Below are positions 33,998 to 44,238 of a DNA stretch of 64,000 nucleotides, one piece after another. The DNA comes from Thalassospira lohafexi. Its GTDB lineage: Bacteria; Pseudomonadota; Alphaproteobacteria; Rhodospirillales; Thalassospiraceae. How positions within the stretch are numbered: position 1 is the stretch's first letter; each line of letters begins with the position of its first letter. The stretch covers positions 124,001 through 188,000 of the forward strand of contig NZ_NXGX01000008.1 of NCBI RefSeq assembly GCF_002844275.1, in the 5' to 3' direction. The notes beneath the pieces were generated by a model. It worked only from the letters and a program-made list of their open reading frames with translations. It was not told the origin of the DNA and did no database searches. Made by a program: the position numbers and the translations under genes.

Positions 33998-36000
33998 TAT
34001 TCGGCCTCCTCAATCGCGATCAGTTCCGCACCGTCCTCGACTTGATCGCCGACGTCAAAGAAGACCTCTTTGACCGTGCCGGTAACCGGGGCTGAAATGG
34101 TGTGTTCCATTTTCATGGCTTCCATGACCACAAGCTTGTCGCCCGCCGTCACAGCTTGTCCGGCCTTTGCCATGACGGCAATAATCTTGCCGGGCATCGG
34201 GGCGGTTAAGCCACCACCTGTCCCTTCGGCTGCACCAGCGGCGGCCAGTGGGTCGAATATTTCCAGCCGGTCGGTGCGACCATCGCGGAAAATCGTCAGA
34301 CGATTGCCATCACGCAGCACGGTGGCGCGTTTGCGCACATTGTTCAGGCTGGCATGAATGGCTCCGTCCTGATCATGTTCGGCGCTGGCGATGATAGCGC
34401 TACCATCGGGCATATCCATGACATAGCCATGATCACGGTAGTGGACTTTGACCGCAATATCATCACCATCATGGCGCAATATCAAATCATGATGATTGTC
34501 ATCATTCAGCCGGAAACCCGCCGTGCTGTGCCACGGGGAATAGGGATCGTTACTTTGGGCCGCAAAACGGGCCGCCTCGGCATCACGGGTGCGTAACACA
34601 TCAAGGGCGGCAAAGACCAGTGCCTCGTTATCCGGTGTCGTTGGGGCCGGGATCAGGTCGTCGTGATACATCGGGATGAAGCCGGTTTCGACTTCACCAG
34701 CCTCGAACGCCGGATGTCGGGCGATGTTGCCAAGGAACCCGGTATTGGTGGTCACCCCGACGATCTGCACATCATTTAAGGCCGATGCCATACGGCGGAG
34801 TGCTGATGTGCGGTCCACATCCCATGTGATCAGCTTGGCGATCATCGGGTCATAATGGATTGAGACTTCGCCGCCTTCATAGACACCGGTATCAACACGG
34901 ACATGGTCGGATTCATGTGGCATGCGCATATGAACCAGTTTGCCGGTGGCGGGCAGGAAATCGTTCTGTGGGTCTTCGGCATAGATACGGACTTCGAACG
35001 CATGCCCGTTGATGGTCAGTTCGTCTTGCGATTTTGGAAGATGCTCGCCATCGGCAACGCGTAATTGCCATTCCACAAGGTCTTCGCCAGTGATTTTCTC
35101 GGTCACGGGATGTTCGACCTGAAGGCGGGTGTTCATTTCCATGAAGTAAAACGCACCCGATGCGTCCAGAAGGAATTCAACCGTGCCTGCCCCCTGATAG
35201 CCAATTGCCTTGGCGGCATCGACGGCGGCCTTGCCCATTTGTGCGCGTAATTCTTCGCTCATATTGGGGGCAGGGGCTTCTTCAATCACCTTTTGATGGC
35301 GGCGTTGCAGCGAACAGTCGCGTTCAAACAGATATACCGCATTGCCGTGGTTGTCGGCAAAGACCTGAATTTCAACGTGGCGCGGGGTAACAATCAGCTT
35401 TTCAATCAGGCAATGATCATCGCCAAAGCTGCTTTGCGCTTCGCGCTTACAGCTGATCAGGGCGTCTTTGAACTCAGACGCCGTTTCAACTGCCCGCATG
35501 CCTTTGCCGCCGCCGCCAGCCGAGGCCTTGATCAAAACCGGATAGCCGATCTTTTCGGCCTCGGCCGCAAGGAAATCAGGGTCTTGATCCGCCCCGTGAT
35601 ACCCCGGCACAAGCGGCACGCCAGCCTTGCCCATGATTTTCTTGGCTTCGGATTTTGATCCCATCGCACGGATGGCACTTGCCGGTGGGCCGACAAAGAC
35701 ACAGCCAGATTTTTCAAGCGCGTCAGCAAATCCGGCATTTTCCGACAGGAACCCGTAACCCGGATGGACGGCATCGGCGCCTGATTGCGCGATCACGTCA
35801 AGCAACCGGTCGGTGCGAAGGTAGCTGTCTTTGGGGGCAGGGGCACCGATATGATACGCCTCATCCGCAGACTTAACGTGCAATGCATTGGCATCTGCAT
35901 CGGAATAAACGGCAACGGTCTGGATGCCCATGCGACGGGCGGTTTTGATCACACGACAGGCGATCTCACCGCGATTGGCGATCAGAATTTTGCGCGGCAT
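33997..36000 (-). CDS. liuD: Methylcrotonyl-CoA carboxylase, biotin-containing alpha subunit
   Basis: Biotin carboxylase plus biotin carrier subunit for carboxylation of 3-methylcrotonyl-CoA. The 667-residue protein has the biotin carboxylase N-terminus ([14 protein letters not shown]), an ATP-grasp domain with [12 protein letters not shown], a biotin carboxylase C-terminal domain (to about 445), a linker/BT region and a C-terminal biotinyl domain with VMEAMKMEH, Lys630 being the biotinylated residue. The ATG at 36000 matches the family start; an open frame upstream overlaps the hydratase gene. The gene lies 1 base after the hydratase stop. Operon context selects MCC over propionyl-, acetyl- or geranyl-CoA carboxylase. 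Confidence 0.94.
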   Translation of the reverse strand: MPRKILIANRGEIACRVIKTARRMGIQTVAVYSDADANALHVKSADEAYHIGAPAPKDSYLRTDRLLDVIAQSGADAVHPGYGFLSENAGFADALEKSGCVFVGPPASAIRAMGSKSEAKKIMGKAGVPLVPGYHGADQDPDFLAAEAEKIGYPVLIKASAGGGGKGMRAVETASEFKDALISCKREAQSSFGDDHCLIEKLIVTPRHVEIQVFADNHGNAVYLFERDCSLQRRHQKVIEEAPAPNMSEELRAQMGKAAVDAAKAIGYQGAGTVEFLLDASGAFYFMEMNTRLQVEHPVTEKITGEDLVEWQLRVADGEHLPKSQDELTINGHAFEVRIYAEDPQNDFLPATGKLVHMRMPHESDHVRVDTGVYEGGEVSIHYDPMIAKLITWDVDRTSALRRMASALNDVQIVGVTTNTGFLGNIARHPAFEAGEVETGFIPMYHDDLIPAPTTPDNEALVFAALDVLRTRDAEAARFAAQSNDPYSPWHSTAGFRLNDDNHHDLILRHDGDDIAVKVHYRDHGYVMDMPDGSAIIASAEHDQDGAIHASLNNVRKRATVLRDGNRLTIFRDGRTDRLEIFDPLAAAGAAEGTGGGLTAPMPGKIIAVMAKAGQAVTAGDKLVVMEAMKMEHTISAPVTGTVKEVFFDVGDQVEDGAELIAIEEAE

Positions 36001-36001
36001 G

Positions 36002-36814
36002 TTATTTCTTGCTCCAGTTCGCGGGACGTTTTTCCAGAAAGGCACCGACACCTTCGCGGCCTTCGGCACTTGCGCGCTGATCGGCAATGCGATGGGCGGT
36101 GTCATCAATCACGGCGTCAGAAATCGGTGTGTTGGCGACGGCGTAAATCAGGTTCTTGGCGGCATGCATCGCCTGTGGCCCATTCGCCAGCAGGATCTGC
36201 GTCATCTCATCGCCGCGCACCGTCAGGTCATCGCCCGGCACCACTTCGTGCACCAGTCCGATGTGTTTGGCTGTACTGGCATCAAACCGTTCGGCGCTGA
36301 GGAAATAGCGTCGCGCCTGATTAACGCCGATGGCTTCCACCACATAGGGCGAAATCACCGCCGGGATCAAACCGAGTTTGACTTCGGACAGGCAGAAACT
36401 CGCACGATCCGACGCAATCACGATATCGCAGCATGCGGCCAAGCCAACCCCGCCGCCAAAGGCAGCCCCGTTGACCAGTGCGATGGTGGGTTTTGAGGTG
36501 AAGTTCAAAACCTTCATCAGCTTTGCCAATGCGCGTGAATCGTCAAGGTTCTCCGCGTGGCTGTATGTCGCCATGCGCTTCATCCAGTTAAGGTCCGCCC
36601 CGGCTGAAAAGCTTTTGCCTGCCCCAGTCAGGATCACGACACGGACAGCCGGATCTGCATCAAGTGTTTCGATCTTGGCGGTCAGCTCGGCAATCAGTGC
36701 GTCGTCAAAAGCATTGTGGATGTCCGGGCGGTTCAGGGTGATGCGCGCAACGCCGGTATCGGCAATTTCACAGATGGCGGCATCATCAATGTTGTTGGTG
36801 TTTACATTGGTCAT
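36002..36814 (-). CDS. liuC: Methylglutaconyl-CoA hydratase (enoyl-CoA hydratase family)
   Basis: Crotonase-fold enzyme of 270 residues, expected to hydrate 3-methylglutaconyl-CoA to HMG-CoA. It contains the oxyanion-hole segments SFSAGADLNWM and NGAAFGGGVGLAACCD and the SEVKLGLIPAVISPYV stretch with the catalytic glutamate region. The ATG at 36814 is preceded by GAGG and lies 7 bases after the MCC beta stop; an open frame runs further upstream but inside that gene. Specificity is inferred from position between the two MCC subunit genes. Confidence 0.92.
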   Translation of the reverse strand: MTNVNTNNIDDAAICEIADTGVARITLNRPDIHNAFDDALIAELTAKIETLDADPAVRVVILTGAGKSFSAGADLNWMKRMATYSHAENLDDSRALAKLMKVLNFTSKPTIALVNGAAFGGGVGLAACCDIVIASDRASFCLSEVKLGLIPAVISPYVVEAIGVNQARRYFLSAERFDASTAKHIGLVHEVVPGDDLTVRGDEMTQILLANGPQAMHAAKNLIYAVANTPISDAVIDDTAHRIADQRASAEGREGVGAFLEKRPANWSKK

Positions 36815-36821
36815 GCTGGCC

Positions 36822-38432
36822 TCACATTCTAAACACGCCAAACCGGGTGTCTTCGACCGGTTTGTTGAGTGCTGCGGACAGGCCAAGGCCAAGAACCATG
36901 CGGGTGTCTGCCGGATCAATCACGCCATCATCCCAAAGGCGGGCCGAAGCATAATAGGGGTGCCCCTGTGCTTCGTATTGATCACGGATTGGGCCTTTGA
37001 AGGCTTCCTGTTCGGACTCGGGCCATGTTTCGCCGCGTTTTTCCGCTGCATCGCTGCGAATTTGGGTCAAAACATTTGCTGCCTGTTCGCCGCCCATGAC
37101 CGAAATGCGGGCATTGGGCCACATCCACAAGAAACGCGGGCTATAGGCGCGGCCACACATGCCATAGTTGCCTGCGCCAAATGAGCCGCCAATCAGAACG
37201 GTGAATTTTGGAACATTGGCGGTGGCAACGGCCGTGACAAGTTTGGCCCCATCCTTGGCAATGCCGCCGGCTTCATACTTGCGGCCAATCATAAAACCGG
37301 TGATGTTTTGCAAGAACACCAATGGAATGCCGCGTTGTGCACAGAGTTCGATGAAGTGCGCACCTTTGAGCGCGCTTTCAGAAAACAGAATGCCGTTATT
37401 GGCAATGATCCCGACCGGGTATCCGAAAATGCGGGCAAATCCGGTAACCAGCGTGGTGCCGTATTGCGCCTTGAACTCGTCAAACTCGGACCCATCAACG
37501 ATGCGGGCAATGATTTCGCGTACGTCATAGGGTTTCTTGGTATCGGTTGGGACAACGCCGTAAATTTCGCGCGGGTCATAGGCCGGTGCGCGCGGTTCGG
37601 TCAATGTCGGACCGGGGTTCTTATGCCAGTTCAGGTTTTTGACAATATCGCGCGCAATCGACAATGCGTGGCTGTCATCCTGTGCGTAATGATCCGTAAC
37701 GCCAGATGTCTTACAATGCACATCCGCACCACCCAAATCCTCGGCCGAGACAACTTCGCCTGTGGCAGCCTTCACCAAAGGCGGTCCGCCCAAAAAGATC
37801 GTGCCCTGTTTGCGGACAATGATGCTTTCATCTGACATTGCCGGGACATAAGCACCGCCCGCGGTGCAGGAGCCCATGACAACCGCGATTTGCGGGATGG
37901 CCTTGGATGACATGGTGGCCTGATTAAAGAAAATCCGCCCGAAATGGTCGCGATCGGGGAAAACATCATCCTGACGGGGCAGGTTGGCCCCACCACTATC
38001 GACCAGATAAATACACGGCAGATTGTTTTCCAGCGCAATTTCCTGCGCGCGAAGATGCTTCTTTACGGTCATGGGATAGTACGATCCACCCTTGACCGTC
38101 GCATCGTTGGCGACAATCACGCATTCAACGCCCGATACACGCCCAATGCCGGTAATGATGCCCGCGGCAGGCACATCTTCGTCGCCATACATGCCGTGTG
38201 CGGCCAGTTGCGATAGTTCCAGAAACGGAGAGCCGACATCAAGCAACTGGCGAATGCGTTCACGCGGTAGCAGCTTGCCGCGTCCCGTATGCCGGTCGCG
38301 TGCCCGTTCACCACCGCCCAGTTTGATCTGCGATATTTGATTGCGCAGGTCTTCAACCAGTTGTTCCATATGTTCGGCATTGGTGCGGAATTCTTCCGAA
38401 CGAGAATTTACCGCAGATTTCAGTACCGTCAT
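36822..38432 (-). CDS. liuB: Methylcrotonyl-CoA carboxylase, carboxyltransferase beta subunit
   Basis: Carboxyltransferase subunit, 536 residues, first gene of the leucine-catabolism operon. It has the crotonase-like duplicated carboxyltransferase domains, with [22 protein letters not shown] near the N-terminus, [16 protein letters not shown], and in the second half the [15 protein letters not shown] acyl-CoA-binding motif typical of MCC beta. Translation starts at ATG 38432 with only a weak ribosome site. A LiuR-like operator and a TTGACG -35-like element lie 60-90 bases upstream. No isovaleryl-CoA dehydrogenase gene is seen in the operon; it must be elsewhere. Confidence 0.94.
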   Translation of the reverse strand: MTVLKSAVNSRSEEFRTNAEHMEQLVEDLRNQISQIKLGGGERARDRHTGRGKLLPRERIRQLLDVGSPFLELSQLAAHGMYGDEDVPAAGIITGIGRVSGVECVIVANDATVKGGSYYPMTVKKHLRAQEIALENNLPCIYLVDSGGANLPRQDDVFPDRDHFGRIFFNQATMSSKAIPQIAVVMGSCTAGGAYVPAMSDESIIVRKQGTIFLGGPPLVKAATGEVVSAEDLGGADVHCKTSGVTDHYAQDDSHALSIARDIVKNLNWHKNPGPTLTEPRAPAYDPREIYGVVPTDTKKPYDVREIIARIVDGSEFDEFKAQYGTTLVTGFARIFGYPVGIIANNGILFSESALKGAHFIELCAQRGIPLVFLQNITGFMIGRKYEAGGIAKDGAKLVTAVATANVPKFTVLIGGSFGAGNYGMCGRAYSPRFLWMWPNARISVMGGEQAANVLTQIRSDAAEKRGETWPESEQEAFKGPIRDQYEAQGHPYYASARLWDDGVIDPADTRMVLGLGLSAALNKPVEDTRFGVFRM

Positions 38433-38506
38433 TGTCCAATTACACCATTTTGTTGCGGGTTTTGCGCCCGAGTTGAATGACGTTCTGGGTGTTGTTATGG
38501 GGGAAG

Positions 38507-38522
38507 TTTACGTAAGCGTCAA
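38507..38522. promoter_or_regulatory. LiuR-like operator over the leucine operon promoter
   Basis: TTTACGTAAGCGTCAA on the plus strand is an imperfect palindrome like that described for the MerR-family regulator LiuR. On the minus strand it begins with a TTGACG -35 hexamer; CATAAC lies 17 bases further as a possible -10. The site is 75-90 bases upstream of the MCC beta start. No liuR gene is in the window. The match to LiuR is from memory of the published motif. Confidence 0.5.
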
Positions 38523-38717
38523 TATTAAATAGGTATTTTAGTACCGGAATTGTCTATATACAATGATTTTGGCTTGAAGTCTAGGTTTTCAGCTGTTTAT
38601 GACTGTTGCGACAAGGGACGATTTTGGCTTTTGTCGACCGTTGTCAATGCCCTGAGCGTCGTGTGGTTAGGCCCGATTGATCCGCCAAATCAGGCTTATT
38701 AAGAAAGCATGGGAAGA

Positions 38718-39329
38718 TTAGCTGTCGTTTCGGGATTTGTGTAGTTTAATCCACTGCTCAAGCGGATCTATCCGGTCATTGCCAAAGAACGGTTCGCCTT
38801 CATAGAAAAAGAACGGTGATCCGAACGCGCCCATTTCGATTGCTTCGTCAGTGATGTCGCGGGTGTGACTTTTCCAGCGCTGTTCTTCGACAGCAGCACG
38901 CATTTCGCCCGGATTGATCGAGTGGCGTGTGGCGGCGGCCAGAACGTTTTCCGGGTTAGACATATCCAGTCCATCGGCGAAATAGCCGCGATAGATATCC
39001 TTGGCAAATTTACGCGCCAATGCGGGAGATCGCGATTCAAGCCAGTAGAAGGCGCGTGTTGGCATCAGGGCCGAGTATGGGAAGTTTTGGGGAATACAGA
39101 ACGGCGTATTTTGTGCCCGTGCGCAGCGTTCCATGTCATGGCGGAAATAGTCGCCACGAATGGGTTGCTCAAGAAGCGGGCTTTGTCCGGTTTGTTTAAA
39201 GGCGGCACCAATCATAAAAGGGCGCCAGATGACTTTTACCCCGACACGCGATTCGAATTCTTCCATACGCTCGGCAGCGAGGTAGCCATACGGTGATGAG
39301 AAATCGAAGTAAAACCGGACTTCCGACAT
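38718..39329 (-). CDS. DsbA-family 2-hydroxychromene-2-carboxylate isomerase-like protein
   Basis: Kappa-class glutathione transferase-like isomerase of 203 residues. The thioredoxin-fold start VRFYFDFSSPYGYLAAE has serine (Ser12) where thiol oxidoreductases have cysteine, as in HCCA isomerases. The helical insert contains GDYFRHDMERCARAQNTPF, and the C-terminal GAFGSPFFFYEGEPFFGNDR motif is conserved. GCAGGAAAC gives a good ribosome site. A role in aromatic (naphthalene-type) breakdown is possible from the family but not supported by neighbours. A second, diverged relative lies at 47350-47970. Confidence 0.88.
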   Translation of the reverse strand: MSEVRFYFDFSSPYGYLAAERMEEFESRVGVKVIWRPFMIGAAFKQTGQSPLLEQPIRGDYFRHDMERCARAQNTPFCIPQNFPYSALMPTRAFYWLESRSPALARKFAKDIYRGYFADGLDMSNPENVLAAATRHSINPGEMRAAVEEQRWKSHTRDITDEAIEMGAFGSPFFFYEGEPFFGNDRIDPLEQWIKLHKSRNDS

Positions 39330-39456
39330 GTTTCCTGCACCTGATTGTTCTTAATTGTCATTTGGCAAAAGCCGGGCCCTACAGGTCTTGTGCCCATTTG
39401 GACCGAACCTGATTGTGCGCCATTGAGCCTGTGCAAAGCAATTAAAAAACAGATGC

Positions 39457-39930
39457 TTAGGGGATTACGATACCGGGGCGGACTTTTACTTCTTCCATCA
39501 CGACATATGTATGAGTCTGGCTGACTCCCTGAACCGAAGACAGACGTTCGAGGAATTCACGATAAGCATACATGTCTTCAACCCGAAGTTTGGCGAGATA
39601 GTCAAAGCCGCCAGCAACCATATGGCATTCTTCTATTTCGGGCAGTTTACGGATCGCAGCTGCAAAGACGTCAAAGACATCCGGGGTCGTGCGATCAAGC
39701 GTGATTTCGACAAATACGACCAGTGACTGGTTCAACTTGCGCGGATCAATGGTCGCCATATAGCCGGTAATAAAGCCTTGCTGCTCAAGACGCCGGACAC
39801 GTTCAAGGCATGGTGTCGGGCTCAGGTTAACGCGGCGCGACAGTTCGACATTCGACATTCGCCCATCATTTTGCAGCTCACGAAGGATCTGTGTGTCGAT
39901 TTTGTCGAGATTTTTTTGATTCTTCTGCAT
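39457..39930 (-). CDS. Lrp/AsnC-family regulator, likely of putA
   Basis: Leucine-responsive type transcription factor of 157 residues: N-terminal helix-turn-helix (about 8-60, with RMSNVELSRRVNLSPTPCLERVRRLE) and C-terminal RAM/AsnC effector domain (about 75-150). It is divergent from putA with about 200 bases between the starts. In Alphaproteobacteria a Lrp-like PutR next to putA activates it in response to proline, so that role is inferred here. The PutA protein in this window lacks its own DNA-binding domain, which fits the use of a separate regulator. Confidence 0.88.
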   Translation of the reverse strand: MQKNQKNLDKIDTQILRELQNDGRMSNVELSRRVNLSPTPCLERVRRLEQQGFITGYMATIDPRKLNQSLVVFVEITLDRTTPDVFDVFAAAIRKLPEIEECHMVAGGFDYLAKLRVEDMYAYREFLERLSSVQGVSQTHTYVVMEEVKVRPGIVIP

Positions 39931-40134
39931 TTTGGCTTTCTAACCAGTGTTTGTGGCTATTCAATAAGGAAACTGATGGATGATATATCGTATTTTTTGC
40001 AAAAATGGCAGCACATTTTTCAGATAGAATATTATTCTCAGTCGTTATAGAGGTGCCATCAGGGTCTGAAGACGAAATCGCTGCATTTATCTTCTGACAG
40101 GCTGCAAGTGAACCGCAGGGAGAAAAAAGACAAA

Positions 40135-43100
40135 ATGTTTCGCACAGAATTGCCCCAACCAAACGATATTCGTACTGAAATTCGCAACGCCTATCGCGCC
40201 GACGAGGAAGAAGCCGTCGCACGCCTGATAGAGGCCGCCCGGTTGTCGCCCGAGCAAACCGCCCGCGTTCAGGATCGCGCCTATCAATTGGTCGCACGTG
40301 TCCGCAAAGCCGATAACGGCAAAAGCGGGATTGATGCGCTGCTTCACGAGTATGAGCTGTCGAGCAAGGAAGGCGTCATTTTGATGTGCCTTGCCGAGGC
40401 CCTGTTGCGTGTTCCCGATGCGGTCACTGCTGACAAACTTATTCAGGACAAACTGTTTGATGCCAACTGGCAGAGCCACCTTGGCCATTCTGACAGTTTC
40501 TTTGTTAATGCCTCGACCTGGGGCTTGATGCTGACTGGGAAGGTCATCAAATTCGGGAAGGCGGAAAAAGCCGATCCGGGCCGGTTGCTCAAACGTATGA
40601 TCGGACGGTCCGGTGAACCAGTTATCCGGAAGGCATTCAACCATGCCATGCGCATTATGGGCCGCCAGTTCGTCATGGGTCGCACAATTGACGAAGCATC
40701 CGTTCGCGCCAAGGCGAACGAAGAAAAAGGCTATCGCTATTCCTATGACATGCTGGGCGAGGCTGCCCGCACGATGGAAGACGCGGATCGCTATTACAAG
40801 GCATACGAAGATGCCATTCACGATATTGGCCGTGTTGCCAAGGGTCGCGGCCCGATCAACAGTCCGGGCATCTCGGTCAAGTTGTCGGCCATTCATCCGC
40901 GCTATGATTTTGCCAATTACGAACGGGTTGTCACCGAGCTGACCCCGCGTCTTAAGCAACTTGCCTTTCTGGCCAAGAAATATGACATCGGTTTCACTGT
41001 CGATGCCGAAGAGGCCAATCGCCTTGACCTGTCGCTTGACGTCATCGGCGATGTGTTTGCCGATCCCGACCTAAGCGGATGGGAAGGATATGGACTTGCG
41101 GTTCAGGCCTATCAGAAACGCGCTTATCATGTGCTTGAATGGCTTGCCGATCTGTCGACCAAGGTCGGCCGCAAGATGATGGTGCGTCTCGTCAAAGGGG
41201 CCTATTGGGACACCGAAGTTAAATTCAGTCAGGAAAACGGCTTTGACGGTTATCCGTGCTTTACGCGGAAAGCATCAACCGACGTTTCCTATCTGGCTTG
41301 TGCGAAATTGATGCTGTCGCGCCGCGATGCATTTTATTGCCAGTTCGCCAGCCACAATGCGCATACGGTTGCCTCCATCCTTGAAATGGCGGGCAATGAT
41401 CGCACGTTCGAATTCCAGCGTCTGCACGGCATGGGCGAAGCCCTTTATGAGCAAATCGTTGATAAGGCGGGTGAAAATGTACCTTGCCGCATCTATGCCC
41501 CGGTTGGCAGCCACGAAGACCTTCTGGCTTATCTGGTGCGGCGTCTTTTGGAAAACGGTGCCAATACAAGCTTTGTGAACCGTATTCAGGACGAACAACT
41601 GCCAATCGAGGAAATGATCGCTGATCCGGTTGAAAAGATGGCGGCCCTTCCGCGGAAAGCCCATCCGAAGATTCCGGCACCGGTTGATCTTTATGGGGCA
41701 GGGCGTGTGAATTCACGCGGTATTGATCTAACCGATACCAACAAGCTTCTGCCTCTGAATGAAAAACTCGCCGCGATGCAGGGCAAAACCTGGAACGCAG
41801 CCCCACTGATTGATGGCATGCTTGTTTCGGGAACACCAATTGATGTCATGAACCCGGCCAAACTTGGCGAAAAGGTTGGTGACCTTGTTCAGGCGACCGA
41901 GGCCGACGTTGAGGCGGCTATTGTTGCCGCCGTTAAGGGCTATGACGCGTGGAATGCAACGTCTGGTGCGGATCGGGCCGTAGCATTGCGGCGTCTTGGT
42001 GATCTGCTTGAAGATCATATGGACGAGTTCATTGCCATTTGTCAGCGCGAAGCGGGCAAGCTTTATTCGGACGGTGTTGCCGAAGTTCGTGAGGCCGTTG
42101 ATTTCTGTCGTTACTATGCCAACCGCGCCGAAGAAACCTTCCGCGACGGTGGTCCACTTGAAGGCCGTGGGGTATTTGTTTGCATTAGCCCATGGAACTT
42201 CCCGCTTGCGATCTTCTTAGGCCAGGTGACCGCAGCCCTTGCCGCGGGGAATGCGGTTATTGCCAAACCGGCCGAGCAGACGTCGCTTGTTGCAGCGCGT
42301 GCCGCCGAACTGATCCTTGAGGCCGGTGTTCCGGGTTCTGCCTTCCAACTGGTGCCGGGACCGGGGCGTGTGATCGGCAATCAGCTGATCAATGATCGGC
42401 GTATTGCCGGTGTGGCCTTTACTGGTTCGACCGAGACCGCACAATTGATCAATCAGGCGTTGGCAAAACGTCCGGGTGTTCCATTGCCGCTGATTGCCGA
42501 AACCGGTGGTCAGAACGCGATGATCGTTGACTCGACCGCATTGCCAGAACAGGTGGTTCAGGATGCGGTGATTTCAGGTTTCCAGTCCGCTGGTCAACGG
42601 TGTTCGGCTCTGCGCGTTTTATTCGTGCAGGAAGACATTGCCGACAAACTTTGTCATATGCTGGTCGGCGCGATGAAAGAACTTCGGGTCGGCGATCCGA
42701 AATTCCTTGATATCGATGTCGGGCCGGTGATTGACGAGAAATCGTGCAAAACTCTTGAAAAACATGCTGCGCGCATGAAGAAAGAAGCCAAATTGCTTCA
42801 TGCCTGTGATGTGTTGCCTGAATGCAAGGACGGTACATTCTTTGCCCCGCATTGCTTTGAAATCCCGTCGATTGATGTGCTTGAACGCGAAGTCTTTGGT
42901 CCGGTTGTTCACGTTGTCCGCTTTAAGGCGTGTGATCTTGGTAAGGTTCTTGATCAGATCAACGCGTCTGGTTATGGGCTGACCCTTGGCATTCATTCAC
43001 GTATCGACAGCACGGTGCGTGAAATTTCGCACAAGCTGCGGGTTGGTAACTGCTATGTGAACAGAAATCAGATCGGTGCAGTTGTCGGTGTTCAGCCGTT

Positions 43101-43938
43101 TGGCGGGCAGGGCAAATCAGGTACCGGTCCCAAGGCGGGCGGCCCGCACTATGTTGAACGGTTTGCCAAGCCAGTTGCCACGGCAAGCAGCACACAGAAC
43201 GAGGACATCCACGATGACCGTTCACCGATCATCGTCAAAGATGTACTGTCCAAAGCCCAATACGCCGACATGCTGTCAGCACAAGAAGAATGGCAGTTTT
43301 TCGATGGTAATGAACGAGTTCGCATCCTTGAAAAACTGGCATCAAAACTAAGTGACTCTTCAAAAGAAGAATTGGTTTCAGGTGCCGACCACATTGCTGA
43401 TTTTGCCGCCCTTTCGGAAAACGGATTTGTTGCGCCCAAACGGATGCCCGGTCCAACCGGTGAAACCAACGACCTGTATTGCCTTGGTCGCGGTGTTTAT
43501 CTGGTTCAGGCAGACAAGGATGCTGACCCAGCCCACGTGATCCGCCATTTGGGGGCAGCACTTGCTGCGGGCAATGCCGTTATTCTGGCAGGTGATCAGA
43601 AATGGTTCGCCGACCTTCCGGGCCTTGCATTTGCTGCGGGCATGCCGAAAAAGCTTCTGACTGCGGTCAGCGCCAATACCGGCCTTGGTGCCATGTATGA
43701 TGGTGATATTGCCGGTGTTTCGTGTGTCGCATCGCTTGATCGTGTGACATCGTTCAAACAACTTTTGGCAAAGCGCGATGGTGCGATCCTGTCGTTGATT
43801 TCTGATAGCGGTGCGGAAGATGACGGCGCACTGCCAGATCAGGCGTTTATGCACCGTTTCGCAACGGAAAAAACCATCACGATCAACACCACGGCTGCTG
43901 GGGGCAACGCGTCCCTGATGTCGATGGACGAGGGGTGA
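40135..43938 (+). CDS. putA: Bifunctional proline dehydrogenase / P5C dehydrogenase
   Basis: Oxidises proline to glutamate in two steps on one polypeptide. The 1267-residue protein has an N-terminal arm, the FAD-dependent proline dehydrogenase barrel (about 150-470, with DIGFTVDAEEANRLDLSLD, RLVKGAYWDTE and FEFQRLHGMGE), the P5C dehydrogenase domain (about 540-1025, Glu789 and Cys823) and a C-terminal aldehyde-dehydrogenase-like domain ending in NTTAAGGNASL. No ribbon-helix-helix DNA-binding domain is present at the N-terminus. A GTG nine codons upstream is an alternative start. The divergent Lrp gene is its likely regulator; a terminator follows at 44004. Confidence 0.94.
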   Translation: MFRTELPQPNDIRTEIRNAYRADEEEAVARLIEAARLSPEQTARVQDRAYQLVARVRKADNGKSGIDALLHEYELSSKEGVILMCLAEALLRVPDAVTADKLIQDKLFDANWQSHLGHSDSFFVNASTWGLMLTGKVIKFGKAEKADPGRLLKRMIGRSGEPVIRKAFNHAMRIMGRQFVMGRTIDEASVRAKANEEKGYRYSYDMLGEAARTMEDADRYYKAYEDAIHDIGRVAKGRGPINSPGISVKLSAIHPRYDFANYERVVTELTPRLKQLAFLAKKYDIGFTVDAEEANRLDLSLDVIGDVFADPDLSGWEGYGLAVQAYQKRAYHVLEWLADLSTKVGRKMMVRLVKGAYWDTEVKFSQENGFDGYPCFTRKASTDVSYLACAKLMLSRRDAFYCQFASHNAHTVASILEMAGNDRTFEFQRLHGMGEALYEQIVDKAGENVPCRIYAPVGSHEDLLAYLVRRLLENGANTSFVNRIQDEQLPIEEMIADPVEKMAALPRKAHPKIPAPVDLYGAGRVNSRGIDLTDTNKLLPLNEKLAAMQGKTWNAAPLIDGMLVSGTPIDVMNPAKLGEKVGDLVQATEADVEAAIVAAVKGYDAWNATSGADRAVALRRLGDLLEDHMDEFIAICQREAGKLYSDGVAEVREAVDFCRYYANRAEETFRDGGPLEGRGVFVCISPWNFPLAIFLGQVTAALAAGNAVIAKPAEQTSLVAARAAELILEAGVPGSAFQLVPGPGRVIGNQLINDRRIAGVAFTGSTETAQLINQALAKRPGVPLPLIAETGGQNAMIVDSTALPEQVVQDAVISGFQSAGQRCSALRVLFVQEDIADKLCHMLVGAMKELRVGDPKFLDIDVGPVIDEKSCKTLEKHAARMKKEAKLLHACDVLPECKDGTFFAPHCFEIPSIDVLEREVFGPVVHVVRFKACDLGKVLDQINASGYGLTLGIHSRIDSTVREISHKLRVGNCYVNRNQIGAVVGVQPFGGQGKSGTGPKAGGPHYVERFAKPVATASSTQNEDIHDDRSPIIVKDVLSKAQYADMLSAQEEWQFFDGNERVRILEKLASKLSDSSKEELVSGADHIADFAALSENGFVAPKRMPGPTGETNDLYCLGRGVYLVQADKDADPAHVIRHLGAALAAGNAVILAGDQKWFADLPGLAFAAGMPKKLLTAVSANTGLGAMYDGDIAGVSCVASLDRVTSFKQLLAKRDGAILSLISDSGAEDDGALPDQAFMHRFATEKTITINTTAAGGNASLMSMDEG

Positions 43939-44003
43939 TCAGGTTCATTTGGCAGGTGCCAGACATTCTGGTAATACGCCTGCCTGATTGATGTATCGAT
44001 ATA

Positions 44004-44036
44004 ATGGATCGGGAAGAAATTCCCGGTCCATTTTTT
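44004..44036 (+). terminator. Intrinsic terminator after putA
   Basis: ATGGATCGGGAA / TTCCCGGTCCAT, 12 pairs with one T-G wobble around a GAAA tetraloop, then TTTTT. Confidence 0.93.
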
Positions 44037-44124
44037 GTTGCTCATCAATTTTTCGCTAATGTGGCCCGGTTTAAAACTGTTTAGGGCTTTTTTTCGTCAA
44101 AATTCACTGCAATAGATACAGCCC

Positions 44125-44149
44125 GGAACAGAACACGCCATGCGGCGTT
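44125..44149 (+). promoter_or_regulatory. EcfG (general stress sigma factor) promoter
   Basis: GGAAC (44125-44129), a 16-base spacer and CGTT (44146-44149) match exactly the -35/-10 consensus recognised by the alphaproteobacterial EcfG sigma factor. It lies 90-114 bases upstream of the BON lipoprotein gene, the only plus-strand gene it could serve. Confidence 0.7.
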
Positions 44150-44238
44150 CATCTGGTAAGGATTAGAATAGCCGCATGAACGTTCGACGGTCCGAATAAT
44201 AATTGAACATGCCCAATGGGCGTAAAAGGAGTACCGAA

